Below are positions 30,001 to 38,301 of a stretch of DNA of 64,000 nucleotides, piece after piece. Every line of letters starts with the position of its first letter. The first letter of the stretch is position 1. The notes under the pieces are model-generated. The model ran no database searches, had not been told where the DNA came from, and saw only the letters and a program-made list of their open reading frames with translations. The stretch is from contig NZ_CP094528.1 of the NCBI RefSeq assembly GCF_022811705.1, forward strand, positions 2,604,001 to 2,668,000, written 5' to 3'. This DNA comes from Agromyces larvae (GTDB lineage: Bacteria > Actinomycetota > Actinomycetes > Actinomycetales > Microbacteriaceae). Both the position numbers and the translations under genes were made by a program.

Positions 30001-31992
30001 ATGACGGCATGGCCCACCCCCGGCATCTCGTTCGGCGGCGACTGGAACCCCGAGCAGTGGACGCACGAGACCGTGCTCGAAGACCTCGACCTGATGTGCG
30101 ATGCCGGCGTGAACCTCGTCACCCTCGGTGTCTTCTCGTGGGTGCGGCACGAGCAGCGCGACGGCGCCTTCGACTTCACGTGGATCGACGGCCTGCTCGA
30201 TCTGACGCACGAGCGAGGCATCCGGGTCGATCTCGCGACCCCCACCGCGTCGGTGCCGATGTGGCTGCACCGGCTGCACCCCGAGATTCTGCCGCAGGAC
30301 GAGTTCGGCCACCCGCTCGCGCCCGGTGGCCGCAACGGGTTCTGCGCTTCGTCGCCGGTGTACCGCGAGTACGCGCTGCGACTCGTCGACGCACTCGCCG
30401 AGCACGTCGCCGGTCACCCGGCGATCGCGATGTGGCACGTGGGCAACGAACTCGGCGGCGGCAACGCGCGCTGCCACTGCGCGGTGTCGAACGACGCGTT
30501 CCGGCGGTGGACGCTCGACCGGTACGGATCGGTCGAGGGGGTGAACGAGGCCTGGGGCATGTCGTTCTGGGGCAACCGCTACTCCTCGATCGAAGAGGTG
30601 ACGACCCCGAGCGGGCGCACCGCGCACAACCCGGGCCAGCTCCTCGACTTCGAGCGCTTCTCGTCCGAGGCGCTGCTCGACTGCTACCTCGCCGAGCGCG
30701 CGGTACTGCGCCGGCACACGCCCGACGTGCCGGTGACGACGAACTTCATGGTCGGCCTCGGCCCCGACGTCGTCGACTACCCTCGCTGGGCCGAGCACGT
30801 CGACCTCGTCGCGAACGACCACTACACGTACGGGCCCGATCCTCGCCGCCACCAGGACCTCGCGTTCGCGGGCGACCGGATGCGCGGGCTCTCGCACGGC
30901 GGCCCCTGGATGCTGATGGAGCACGCGGCGAGCGCCGCGAGCTGGCATCGCATCAACCGGGCGAAGCGGCCGGGCGAGCTCGCCCGGCACGCGCTCGCGC
31001 ATGTGGCGCGCGGCTCCGACAGCGTGCTGTTCTTCCAGTGGCGGGCCTCGCGGTTCGGCACCGAGCAGTTCCACTCGGCGATGGTGCCGCACTCGGGCGC
31101 CGATTCACGTCGGTTCCGGGACATCCGCGCCCTCGGCGACCAGGTGGGCCGCCTTGCGGAGGTGGCCGGCACCCGCGTGACCGGCGCCCGAGTCGCCCTG
31201 CTGCACGACGACGAGGCGGGGTGGGCGCTGCGAAGCGGGCTCAAGCCGGTGAACGGCGCCGGCTACGCCGACACCGCGCGGGCCGTGCACGACGCCCTGT
31301 TCGACCGGGCGGTGACCGTCGACATCGTCACGCCGTGGCATCCGCTCGACGACTACGACCTCGTCGTCGTGCCCGGGCTCTTCCTCGTCTCCGACGAGCA
31401 CGTCGCGCGGATCGCCGAGTTCGCCGGTGCCGGCGGAACGGTCGTCGTCACCTGGTTCTCGGGCATCGTCGACGAGCACAACCGCGTGCGCCTCGGCGGG
31501 TATCCGGGCGCGTTCCGCGACCTGCTCGGGGTGCGCGGCGAGGAGTTCGTGCCGCTCGACGACGGCGAGTCGTTCGCGCTCGACACCGGATGGCGCGGAA
31601 CACGCTGGGCGGAGGACCTCACCGTCGTCGACGCCGAGGTCGTCGCCCGAGCCGCGGACGGCGACCTCGCAGGCGTGCCCGTCGTCACCCGGCGCGCTGT
31701 CCCCGGCGGCGGCACCGCCTGGTACGTCGCGACCGACCTCGACCGCTCCGGCCTCGACGCCCTGCTCGACCGGCTGCTCACCGAGACCGGCGTCGAGCCG
31801 GTCGCGCACGTCTCGGCTGGCATCGAGGCGGTACGGCGAGCCGGTGGCGGGCGATCGTACCTGTTCCTGATCAACCACGGCGACGAGCCCGGCTGGGCGG
31901 ATGCGACGGGCACCGACCTGCTCACCGGCGAATGTCACGACGGGCGCGCCGTCGTGCCCGCAGGGGCGGTCGTCGTGCTGCGCGAGAGCTGA
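30001..31992 (+). CDS. Beta-galactosidase (GH42)
   Basis: A 663-residue retaining glycosidase acting on beta-galactosides such as galacto-oligosaccharides, lactose or arabinogalactan pieces. The TIM barrel has the acid/base Glu150 in MWHVGNELGG and the nucleophile Glu307 in WMLMEHAASAASW. A cysteine set including Cys158 and Cys160 (ARCHC) matches the metal site of many GH42 enzymes. A trimerisation domain (about 390-600) and a small C-terminal beta domain follow. No signal peptide. AGGAG precedes the ATG. Confidence 0.93.
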   Translation: MTAWPTPGISFGGDWNPEQWTHETVLEDLDLMCDAGVNLVTLGVFSWVRHEQRDGAFDFTWIDGLLDLTHERGIRVDLATPTASVPMWLHRLHPEILPQDEFGHPLAPGGRNGFCASSPVYREYALRLVDALAEHVAGHPAIAMWHVGNELGGGNARCHCAVSNDAFRRWTLDRYGSVEGVNEAWGMSFWGNRYSSIEEVTTPSGRTAHNPGQLLDFERFSSEALLDCYLAERAVLRRHTPDVPVTTNFMVGLGPDVVDYPRWAEHVDLVANDHYTYGPDPRRHQDLAFAGDRMRGLSHGGPWMLMEHAASAASWHRINRAKRPGELARHALAHVARGSDSVLFFQWRASRFGTEQFHSAMVPHSGADSRRFRDIRALGDQVGRLAEVAGTRVTGARVALLHDDEAGWALRSGLKPVNGAGYADTARAVHDALFDRAVTVDIVTPWHPLDDYDLVVVPGLFLVSDEHVARIAEFAGAGGTVVVTWFSGIVDEHNRVRLGGYPGAFRDLLGVRGEEFVPLDDGESFALDTGWRGTRWAEDLTVVDAEVVARAADGDLAGVPVVTRRAVPGGGTAWYVATDLDRSGLDALLDRLLTETGVEPVAHVSAGIEAVRRAGGGRSYLFLINHGDEPGWADATGTDLLTGECHDGRAVVPAGAVVVLRES

Positions 31993-32014
31993 GCGCGGTC
32001 GACCCGCGGTGAGG

Positions 32015-32539
32015 TCAAGAGCCTTGCGGCGGATGCACGAGCAGGTCGACCCGCTCCGCGAGGTAGCGTTCGAAGGGCGCGAGCGCCGTCGGGTCGGTCG
32101 CGCTCCAGCGCACGAGCACCTCGCGATCGCGGTCGCGGTCGCCCAGCACCAACGGCCCGGATGCTCCGGAGCGCGCGAGCTCGTCGAGGTCGATCGGCAC
32201 CGCATCGAAGTTCACGGTCTCGCCCGTTCGGAACCCGCCCCGGATCGCGGCGACCCGGTACGCGCGCTGCTCGGCGACCGAGTTCGCGGTGACGCTGCGG
32301 CGCACCTCGGGCTCGGCGCGGACGACCCGCCCCGTGCCGAGCACCCGCCCGTCGTCGGTCACGAGCAGCACACCGAGTCGCCACACCCGTCCTGCACGGG
32401 ACATCCGCTCGGCTCTGGGAAACCCGAGCACGCGGCGCGCCGGAACGAACGAGGCGAGCGCCTCGTCGCGCGCACCCGCAGCCTGCAGACGCGCGGCCGC
32501 ACGCGCGACGAGCCCCTGCACCTGCTCCGCGACGTCCAT
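32015..32539 (-). CDS. Conserved actinobacterial hypothetical protein
   Basis: A 174-residue soluble protein I cannot place in a named family. The N-terminal third is helical (MDVAEQVQGLVARAAARLQAAGA), the middle has strands around VWRLGVLLVTDDGRVLGTGRVVRA and a C-terminal helical part (PFERYLAERVDLL). Convergent with GH42 and downstream of adhP on the same strand with a 34-base gap, so possibly co-transcribed with adhP. Confidence 0.7.
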   Translation of the reverse strand: MDVAEQVQGLVARAAARLQAAGARDEALASFVPARRVLGFPRAERMSRAGRVWRLGVLLVTDDGRVLGTGRVVRAEPEVRRSVTANSVAEQRAYRVAAIRGGFRTGETVNFDAVPIDLDELARSGASGPLVLGDRDRDREVLVRWSATDPTALAPFERYLAERVDLLVHPPQGS

Positions 32540-32573
32540 CCCCCGATGGTAGGTCGCACCCCGCCGAGGCGCC

Positions 32574-33599
32574 TCAGTACTTCATGACGATGCGGCCCTC
32601 GACCTTGCCCTCCTCGAGTCGTTCGAAGATGTCGTTGATGTCGTCGAGCGACTCGACCGACGAGACCGTCGGGTGGATGAGCCCGCGGGCGTAGAAGTCG
32701 ATCGCCTCGGCGAGATCCTGCCGGGTGCCGACGATCGAGCCGCGGATCGTGATGCGACGCAGCACCACATCGAAGATCGACGCCGGGAACTCCCCCGGAG
32801 GCAACCCGACGAACACCACCGTGCCGCCGCGACGCGCCATGCCGACGCCCTGCCCGAACGCCTCGGTGTGCACCGCCGTGACGAGCACGCCGTGCGCGCC
32901 CCCGATCTGCTCCTGGACGGCACTGATCGGGTCATCCGTCGCCGCGTTCACGACCACCTCGGCGCCGTGCCTGGTCGCGAGCGCGAGCTTCTCGTCGTCG
33001 ATGTCGACGGCCGCGACCCGCATGCCCATCGCGATCGCGTACTGCACCGCGATGTGCCCGAGCCCGCCGATCCCCGAGATGACGACCCACTGGCCCGGCT
33101 TCACCTCGGTCTCCTTGAGGCCCTTGTAGACGGTGACGCCGGCGCACAGGATCGGCCCGATCTCGACCTCGTCGACGCCGTCGGGGATGCGGGCGGCGAA
33201 CCGCTGGTCGACGAGCATGTACTCGCCGAAGCTGCCGTCGACCGAGTAGCCGCCGTTCTGCTGGTTCGGACACAGCGTCTCCCACCCGGTACGGCAGTAC
33301 TCGCAGACGCCGCAAGCCGTCCACAGCCAGGCGTTGCCGACCTTGTCGCCGACCTTCAGCTCGGTGGTGCCGGGGCCGACGGCGACGACCTCGCCGTACC
33401 CCTCGTGCCCCGGAATGAGCGGGATCTTCGGCTTCACCGGCCAGTCCCCGTTCGCGGCGTGCAGATCGGTGTGGCACACCCCCGACGTGATGAGCCGGAC
33501 GAGTGCCTCGCCCGGCCCCGGCTGCGGGATCGGGACGTCTTTGATCTCGAGCGGTTCGCCGAGTTCGGTGACGACGGCGGCGCGCATGGTATCGGCCAT
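32574..33599 (-). CDS. adhP: Zinc-dependent alcohol dehydrogenase (AdhP type)
   Basis: A 341-residue NAD-dependent enzyme interconverting primary alcohols such as ethanol and aldehydes. Catalytic zinc ligands are in GVCHTDLH and GHEGYG; the structural zinc has CGVCEYCRTGWETLC; the Rossmann motif is GIGGLGH. Length equals typical AdhP. The start at 33599 (MADTMRAAVV) follows GGGGGAA; an earlier ATG at 33641 adds a Gly-rich stretch not found in the family. Confidence 0.92.
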   Translation of the reverse strand: MADTMRAAVVTELGEPLEIKDVPIPQPGPGEALVRLITSGVCHTDLHAANGDWPVKPKIPLIPGHEGYGEVVAVGPGTTELKVGDKVGNAWLWTACGVCEYCRTGWETLCPNQQNGGYSVDGSFGEYMLVDQRFAARIPDGVDEVEIGPILCAGVTVYKGLKETEVKPGQWVVISGIGGLGHIAVQYAIAMGMRVAAVDIDDEKLALATRHGAEVVVNAATDDPISAVQEQIGGAHGVLVTAVHTEAFGQGVGMARRGGTVVFVGLPPGEFPASIFDVVLRRITIRGSIVGTRQDLAEAIDFYARGLIHPTVSSVESLDDINDIFERLEEGKVEGRIVMKY

Positions 33600-33688
33600 T
33601 GTTCCCCCTGAGTCGATGTTCGACCGGCCCCCGCCGGCCATGCCCCACGCTACGCGGATGAAGCATCCTCACGGAAGGTGCGGATGCC

Positions 33689-33875
33689 TCACTCGGTTCT
33701 GCCCTCCCAGACGAAGACCAGGTACTCGACGATGAGGTACTCCTCGCCGTCCGGCGGCGTACACGAGGAAGGCGGCGAGGAGGATCGCCAGCGGGGTCGC
33801 GAGCGCGAGCACCCAGGAGCGGATGCCCCGCCGCCGATGCTCGACGCGGTCGAGGTTCGCAGTCATGACGCCCAC
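33689..33875 (-). pseudogene. Remnant of a TasA-like gene with an internal deletion
   Basis: The first 45 codons (RRGIRSWVLALATPLAILLAAFLVYA) match the start of the TasA-like gene at 35034-35603 (NTRAWVIAIAIPLAIVLAALMVYRA). Immediately after, a different reading phase gives DGEEYLIVEYLVFVWEGRTE and a stop at 33689-33691, matching the C-terminal end of the same protein (DTEKYTITYEV then VTFVWEAQG). The middle of about 130 codons is missing and the two ends are out of frame. The uninterrupted frame continues in the wrong phase as a 68-codon product. This is a collapsed paralogue. Confidence 0.75.
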
Positions 33876-33938
33876 CGATCCGTTCGGACGGCGAGCGCCA
33901 GCACGTCGGACGTCACCGGGTCGAGCTCCGGTGCCGGG

Positions 33939-34937
33939 TCAGGGGGCCGGCTCGGCGTGCACGACCGTACAGGAGGTTCCGTTGAGCCTGAAGTCCGTAG
34001 GCGGCTGCGACCAGTCGCCGCTCTGCGAATAGAGCCGCATTCCCACGTTGGCCGAGTCCCCTGGCCCAATGGGTTTCTCCGCGGGACCCACCCAGACGAC
34101 GTCGTGGCCCGTTTGCGTGTACGAGTCGACCCAGTCGGTCTCGGTGATCTGCTGGTCTCCCGGGAACGACCAGGTGAGCTCCCAGCCCCCGGGAATCACT
34201 TCGGAACCTGAGGTATTCACGTTGAAGCTCATGTTTCCGCCGCCCGGCCCGCCACCCCAAGGCGACCAGTCGAGAGCGGTGATCTCGCACGGGGCGGCGG
34301 GCGGCCGGGCCATCTCCCATGTCGAGACGCCGGTCGCGGTCTGCGCGGTCCAGGCGGCGGACGCACCACGGCCCACTCCTGCGCAGACCAGGACCACGCC
34401 CAGCACGACCGTGAGCGCGGCCGCGGTCAGCTCGAGCGCGAGCCGCACGGGCGAGCGGTTCCGCCGATCGGGTTCGGCGACCGGGCGGACCATGCCGCGC
34501 AACGCGACCGCCATGACGATGACCACGAGTGCGACGAGCCACCAGGCACCGGCGGCCGCCCACACGACCGGCAGACCCACGAGCGGCACGAGGATGACGC
34601 CGACGCCGACGACGTCGGCCGGGTCGACGAGCGTCGAATCGGCGCTCTCGTTCGCGTCGCCCTTCGTGCGGAGCATCCCGTCGTCGTCGATGTCGGCGAC
34701 GCGGTGCAGCATCAGTCGGTCCGCCCCCGACGGATCCGGGAACAGCACGACCTGGCCCTCCGCGATGACATCGGGCTCGACGGGAAGCGAGAGCGCGACA
34801 TCGCCGGCGCGGATGACCGGCGCCATCGAATCGCTCATCACGGTCGTGGCCGTGAGGCCGAAAACCTGCGGCACGACCGCGATGACCGCGAGCGTCGCCA
34901 CCAGGGTGACGAGCGCGCGACTGAGCGCGATGCGCAC
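33939..34937 (-). CDS. sipW: SipW-like signal peptidase fused to a CBM2-like domain
   Basis: A 332-residue membrane protein. Residues 1-150 are an S26B (ER/SipW-type) signal peptidase: helix at 5-28, catalytic Ser37 in MSDSMAP, His78 in LMLHRV, and TKGDAN (91-96), followed by helices between 108 and 147. A third helix at about 165-190 ends in GASA-A, which looks like a cleavable signal anchor. Then follows an extracellular domain with Cys217 and Cys323 at its ends, GWELTWSFPGDQQI, TQTGHDV and the closing FRLNGTSC, the pattern of family 2 carbohydrate-binding modules. It is downstream of a TasA-like substrate gene. It may process that protein and possibly release its own CBM domain. Confidence 0.8.
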   Translation of the reverse strand: MRIALSRALVTLVATLAVIAVVPQVFGLTATTVMSDSMAPVIRAGDVALSLPVEPDVIAEGQVVLFPDPSGADRLMLHRVADIDDDGMLRTKGDANESADSTLVDPADVVGVGVILVPLVGLPVVWAAAGAWWLVALVVIVMAVALRGMVRPVAEPDRRNRSPVRLALELTAAALTVVLGVVLVCAGVGRGASAAWTAQTATGVSTWEMARPPAAPCEITALDWSPWGGGPGGGNMSFNVNTSGSEVIPGGWELTWSFPGDQQITETDWVDSYTQTGHDVVWVGPAEKPIGPGDSANVGMRLYSQSGDWSQPPTDFRLNGTSCTVVHAEPAP

Positions 34938-34972
34938 GACCGACGGCCAGGGCAGCAGCGAGATCGGCGTGC

Positions 34973-35004
34973 GGCTCCGAGTCCGCTGCCGGGGACTCGG
35001 AGCC
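34973..35004 (-). terminator. Hairpin between TasA-like and sipW genes
   Basis: A perfect 12-bp stem (GGCTCCGAGTCC and complement) with an 8-base loop in the 96-base gap. No T tract. In a leftward transcript it would reduce read-through into sipW and protect the 3' end of the TasA-like message. Confidence 0.65.
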
Positions 35005-35033
35005 CTGGCCGTGACGGTGTTCAGCTCAGCTCA

Positions 35034-35603
35034 CTATCCCTGGGCTTCCCACACGAACGTGACCGACGCGGTCTTGCCCTGCGGCGCGCCTTCCGCCACC
35101 TCGTACGTGATCGTGTACTTCTCGGTGTCGCCGGATGCGGTCGTCAACTCGACCTCACCGTCCTCCGCCTCGGCCCACGTCGTTCGCAGCTGGAACGTGG
35201 CGAGCGTCCCTGCGAACACCGTTTGAGCGTCCTCATTCTTGATCGTGAGGTTGATGTCCGCAGCGAGATCCTGCGTTCCCGTCGGGTTCTCTGCGTACAT
35301 GCGGACATCGACCGTCGGGATCGAGCCCTTGTACGTCACCGTGACCGTCTTCGTACCCGTCGCACCGGGAGCGAGGTTGGTCTCGTTGAAGACCGCGGTG
35401 CCCGTCATGTCGTTCTCGATGCGCACGTCGCCGGTCGCCCAGTTGTTCTCGCCCGACGCGGTCGTCGCCATGAACGCCGCGAACGACGCCCGGTAGACCA
35501 TGAGGGCGGCCAGCACGATCGCCAGCGGGATCGCGATCGCGATCACCCACGCCCGCGTGTTGCGCTTCTTGTCGTCCCTCGTCAGGACGATTGCCTCGGT
35601 CAT
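35034..35603 (-). CDS. TasA/camelysin-like secreted protein
   Basis: A 189-residue exported protein. A basic N-terminus and helix (about 18-37, AWVIAIAIPLAIVLAALMVY) are followed by RASFAAFMATTASGENNWATGDVRIEND, the pattern just after the SipW cleavage site in the TasA/CalY family, and by a single beta-sandwich (LAPGATGTKTVTVTYKGS). The ATG at 35603 has GGAGG eight bases before it; the ATG at 35615 overlaps that site and is less likely. The protein is probably processed by the downstream SipW-like peptidase and secreted as a fibre or matrix component. A truncated paralogue lies at 33689-33875. Confidence 0.75.
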   Translation of the reverse strand: MTEAIVLTRDDKKRNTRAWVIAIAIPLAIVLAALMVYRASFAAFMATTASGENNWATGDVRIENDMTGTAVFNETNLAPGATGTKTVTVTYKGSIPTVDVRMYAENPTGTQDLAADINLTIKNEDAQTVFAGTLATFQLRTTWAEAEDGEVELTTASGDTEKYTITYEVAEGAPQGKTASVTFVWEAQG

Positions 35604-35724
35604 CCCAGCCTCCATACGCGTGGGGCGACCTTGGTAGGGTCTGGAAACCCCACATCAGCAGGCTATTCAGGCGACCTGCGACGGCCCTGTTGACTGCCTG
35701 ACAGTGTGCCGCGAACCGGGCGCC

Positions 35725-36144
35725 TCATCGCGACCGCGACACGAGTTCCAGCAGCGCCATCGCGTAGGCCTCCGAGGCATCCGGATGCTCGTATCGCAGC
35801 CGCTCGCCCGCGATCTCGACCTCGACCTCGAACGCGTCGTCGAGGCGGCGCAGCGACCGGAAGGTGCCGCGCAGCAGCTCGCGCAGCTGGTCTTCGCGCG
35901 GCAGCCAGACCGCGTCCTCGAGGGTGAGCGAGTCGAGCGCCCACTCGGTCGTGCCGTTGAACCCGAGGATGGTGCCGGCCGATGTGCGGTGCGACTCGAT
36001 CGTCATCTCGCTCACGGTGAAGACGTCGGCGTCGAGGTCGACTTCGACGCCGCCCGGCAGGTCGACCTGGAAGCGGTCGCCCGACTCGGGATGCCAGACG
36101 AGACCGGCGCGCTTCAGCGCGACCGCGAGCTCGCGGCTGATCAC
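35725..36144 (-). CDS. Conserved actinobacterial hypothetical protein
   Basis: A 139-residue soluble protein starting at a GTG that overlaps the stop of the chorismate mutase gene (GTGA). The sequence is well ordered (ISRELAVALKRAGLVWHPESGDRF, TVSEMTIESHRTSAGTILGFNGTTEWALDS) and of a type I have seen conserved in Microbacteriaceae, sometimes under the doubtful label of a pilus-assembly protein. No motif gives a function. Tight coupling to chorismate mutase suggests joint expression. Confidence 0.75.
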   Translation of the reverse strand: MISRELAVALKRAGLVWHPESGDRFQVDLPGGVEVDLDADVFTVSEMTIESHRTSAGTILGFNGTTEWALDSLTLEDAVWLPREDQLRELLRGTFRSLRRLDDAFEVEVEIAGERLRYEHPDASEAYAMALLELVSRSR

Positions 36145-36482
36145 GCAGGCGCCCCCGGCTCGGTGCGGGCGGCGGATGCTCCGCCGGCGAGCTCCTCGTG
36201 ATGCTGGATCACCTCGGCGACGACGAAGTTGAACCACTTCTCGGCGAACGCGGGATCGAGGTGCGCGTCCTCGGCGAGTGCGCGCAGGCGCGCGATCTGG
36301 CGCTTCTCGCGGTCGGGGTCGCTCGGCGGCAGCCCGTGCCGTGCCTTCAGGCGGCCGACCTGCTGCGTGAACTTGAACCGCTCGGCGAGCAGGTGGATGA
36401 GCGCTGCATCGATGTTGTCGATGCTCGAGCGGATGCCGAGCAGTTCGCTCATCGCGGCGTCGCGGTCGTCGATGGAAGTCAT
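36141..36482 (-). CDS. Chorismate mutase (AroQ class)
   Basis: A 113-residue all-helical enzyme converting chorismate to prephenate for Phe/Tyr synthesis. IRSSIDNIDAALIHLLAERFKFTQQVGRLKARHGLPPSDPDREK is the AroQ pattern, including the conserved Arg, Lys and DPxRE positions. The start MTSIDDRDAAM at 36482 fits typical length; an upstream ATG at 36518 adds nothing family-like and runs into the terminator hairpin. Confidence 0.85.
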   Translation of the reverse strand: MTSIDDRDAAMSELLGIRSSIDNIDAALIHLLAERFKFTQQVGRLKARHGLPPSDPDREKRQIARLRALAEDAHLDPAFAEKWFNFVVAEVIQHHEELAGGASAARTEPGAPA

Positions 36483-36505
36483 GGATTCGACCCTAGGCGC
36501 AACGA

Positions 36506-36544
36506 CGCGGCGTGGCATCCGTCCCCCTCGGATGCCACGCCGCG
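36506..36544 (-). terminator. Terminator after the acyl-CoA synthetase gene
   Basis: A 16-bp perfect stem (36506-36521 with 36529-36544) with loop TCCCCCT, 15 bases beyond the stop of the leftward acyl-CoA synthetase. The stem contains GGCATCCG/CGGATGCC. Confidence 0.8.
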
Positions 36545-36558
36545 CGCGTCTCGTCGTG

Positions 36559-38136
36559 TTACGCGGCCGTCGACACCAGGTCGTTCTGACGCAGGGCGAC
36601 CTTGTTCACCTTGCCGGCCGCGTTGCGCGGCAGGGCGTCGACCACGACGACGGCCTTCGGCTGCTTGAAGCGGGCGAGGCGGCCGGTGAGCCACTCCTGC
36701 AGTTCGCCGACGGTGAGCTCGTCTTCGCCGGGCTTCAGCACGACGGCGGCGACGGGCACCTCGCCCCACTGCTCGTCGGCGCGGCCGTAGACGGCGACAT
36801 CGAGCACCTTCGGGTGGGCGAACAGCACGTTCTCGACCTCGGTGCTGTACACGTTCTCGCCGCCCGAGATGATCATGTCCTTCAGCCGGTCGACGACCCA
36901 CACGAAGCCCTCGTCGTCCTGTCGCACGAGGTCGCCCGAGTGGAACCAGCCGCCCTCGAACGCGGCCGCGGTCTCGTCGGGCTTGCGCCAGTACCCCTTC
37001 ATGAGGTTCGGGCCGCGGTACACGATCTCGCCGACCTCGCCGCGGGGCACGTCGTTGAAGTCGGCATCGACGATGCGGTACTGCACGGTCGGGATGGGCC
37101 GGCCGACCGAGCCGAGCTTGCGCAGCGAGTCGTCGCCGCGCAGCGCGCAGGTGATGGGCGACATCTCGGTCTGACCGAACACCGCGATGTTCGTCGCATT
37201 CGGGAACGCCTCGGACATGGCGCGGAGCACCGTCTCGGACGCGGGCGCCGCACCCCAGCTGATGATGCGCAGCTTCAGGTCGCGTTCGTGGATGCCCGGG
37301 ACGGCGCAGATCGCCTGCCACTGCTGCGGCACGTTGAACACGATCGTGGCCTGCTCACGTTCGTACGCATCCAGGAGTTCCACCGGATCGAACGCCCCGA
37401 GCGGGTGGATGACGGTCGGGATGCCGACGATGAAGTTCGGCGCGATCGACCCGAGCCCGGCGATGTGGAACAGCGGCGCGGTCATGAACGAGATGTCGGA
37501 CTCGTCCACGACCGCGTTCGTGCGGATGCAGGTGACCGCCTGCGAGAACAGGTTGAGGTGGTCGAGCATCGCGCCCTTCGGCCGACCGGTCGTGCCCGAC
37601 GTGTACATGATGAGCGCCGTCGCATCCTCGGGCACATCGGGCGCGACGAAGTCGCCCACCGGTTCGGCGAGCAGGTCGGCGAGCGTCTCCTGGCCCTCGG
37701 CGGCCGGGCCGATCACGATGACGCGGCGAAGCCGGTCGGTGAGCTGACCCACCGCGCCGACCAGCGGCAGCAGCGGCGCGTCGACGAGGATCACGTCGGC
37801 ATCGGCGTCGTCGACGATGTAGGCGATCTCGGGCGGGGCGAGGGGCACGTTGATCGGCACGGCGATCGCGCCGAGCGCGTTGATCGCGAAGACCGACTCG
37901 ACGACCTGCGGGTGGTTCAGGGTGAGCAGCAGCACCCGGTCGCCCGCGCCGACGCCGCGCCGCTGGAGGGCGGCGGCGATGGCGTCCATGTGCTCGGCGG
38001 TCTCGCGCCAGGTCGTCACCGCGCCCTGGAACTTGAAGGCCGTGGCATCCGGCCGCATGGTCGCGTGGGTGCGCACCTGGTTCATCCAGTGGTTGCGACG
38101 CGCCGCGGCGGGGATGGTGTGGGACAGGTCGTTCAT
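36559..38136 (-). CDS. Acyl-CoA synthetase
   Basis: A 525-residue ATP-dependent CoA ligase. P-loop MYTSGTTGRPKGAMLDH, FGQTEMS, the ADP-forming hinge GWFHSGDLVRQDDEGFVWVVDRLKDMIISGGENVYS and the C-terminal lysine region RNAAGKVNKVALR are all present. The start at 38136 has an AAGAGGTG site. It is divergent from the double TetR gene, and the palindrome at 38237-38254 lies between them, so it is likely under that repressor. It is the probable entry enzyme for the acyl-CoA catabolic genes to the right; chain length is not evident from the sequence. Confidence 0.9.
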   Translation of the reverse strand: MNDLSHTIPAAARRNHWMNQVRTHATMRPDATAFKFQGAVTTWRETAEHMDAIAAALQRRGVGAGDRVLLLTLNHPQVVESVFAINALGAIAVPINVPLAPPEIAYIVDDADADVILVDAPLLPLVGAVGQLTDRLRRVIVIGPAAEGQETLADLLAEPVGDFVAPDVPEDATALIMYTSGTTGRPKGAMLDHLNLFSQAVTCIRTNAVVDESDISFMTAPLFHIAGLGSIAPNFIVGIPTVIHPLGAFDPVELLDAYEREQATIVFNVPQQWQAICAVPGIHERDLKLRIISWGAAPASETVLRAMSEAFPNATNIAVFGQTEMSPITCALRGDDSLRKLGSVGRPIPTVQYRIVDADFNDVPRGEVGEIVYRGPNLMKGYWRKPDETAAAFEGGWFHSGDLVRQDDEGFVWVVDRLKDMIISGGENVYSTEVENVLFAHPKVLDVAVYGRADEQWGEVPVAAVVLKPGEDELTVGELQEWLTGRLARFKQPKAVVVVDALPRNAAGKVNKVALRQNDLVSTAA

Positions 38137-38236
38137 CGGGCACCTCTTCGTACACGTTGTCCAGGGGTCGCGGAAGGGGGGTTCACCGCGTCCTGCTCCG
38201 AGTATGCCAAGAGAAGGCGCGGATGTCACGGAGTTT

Positions 38237-38254
38237 TGTGAATCGAAATTCACA
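38237..38254. promoter_or_regulatory. TetR-type operator, copy 1
   Basis: TGTGAATCGAAATTCACA is a 7-4-7 perfect palindrome in the gap between the acyl-CoA synthetase and the double TetR gene. The same 18 bases occur with one change at 59695-59712 and a degraded copy is at 41121-41138. Confidence 0.75.
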
Positions 38255-38301
38255 TTCTCGATCGTGGCGGGCGAACGGATGGCGGACGATATCCTGACGT
38301 G

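Noticed and set aside
35604..35724. Possible riboswitch upstream of the TasA-like gene
   Set aside because: Short G/C inverted bits are present, but no known aptamer pattern could be matched by eye.
36229..38241. Long rightward frame opposite the acyl-CoA synthetase
   Set aside because: Composition is typical of the antisense shadow of a high-GC gene; the sense strand carries all ligase motifs.
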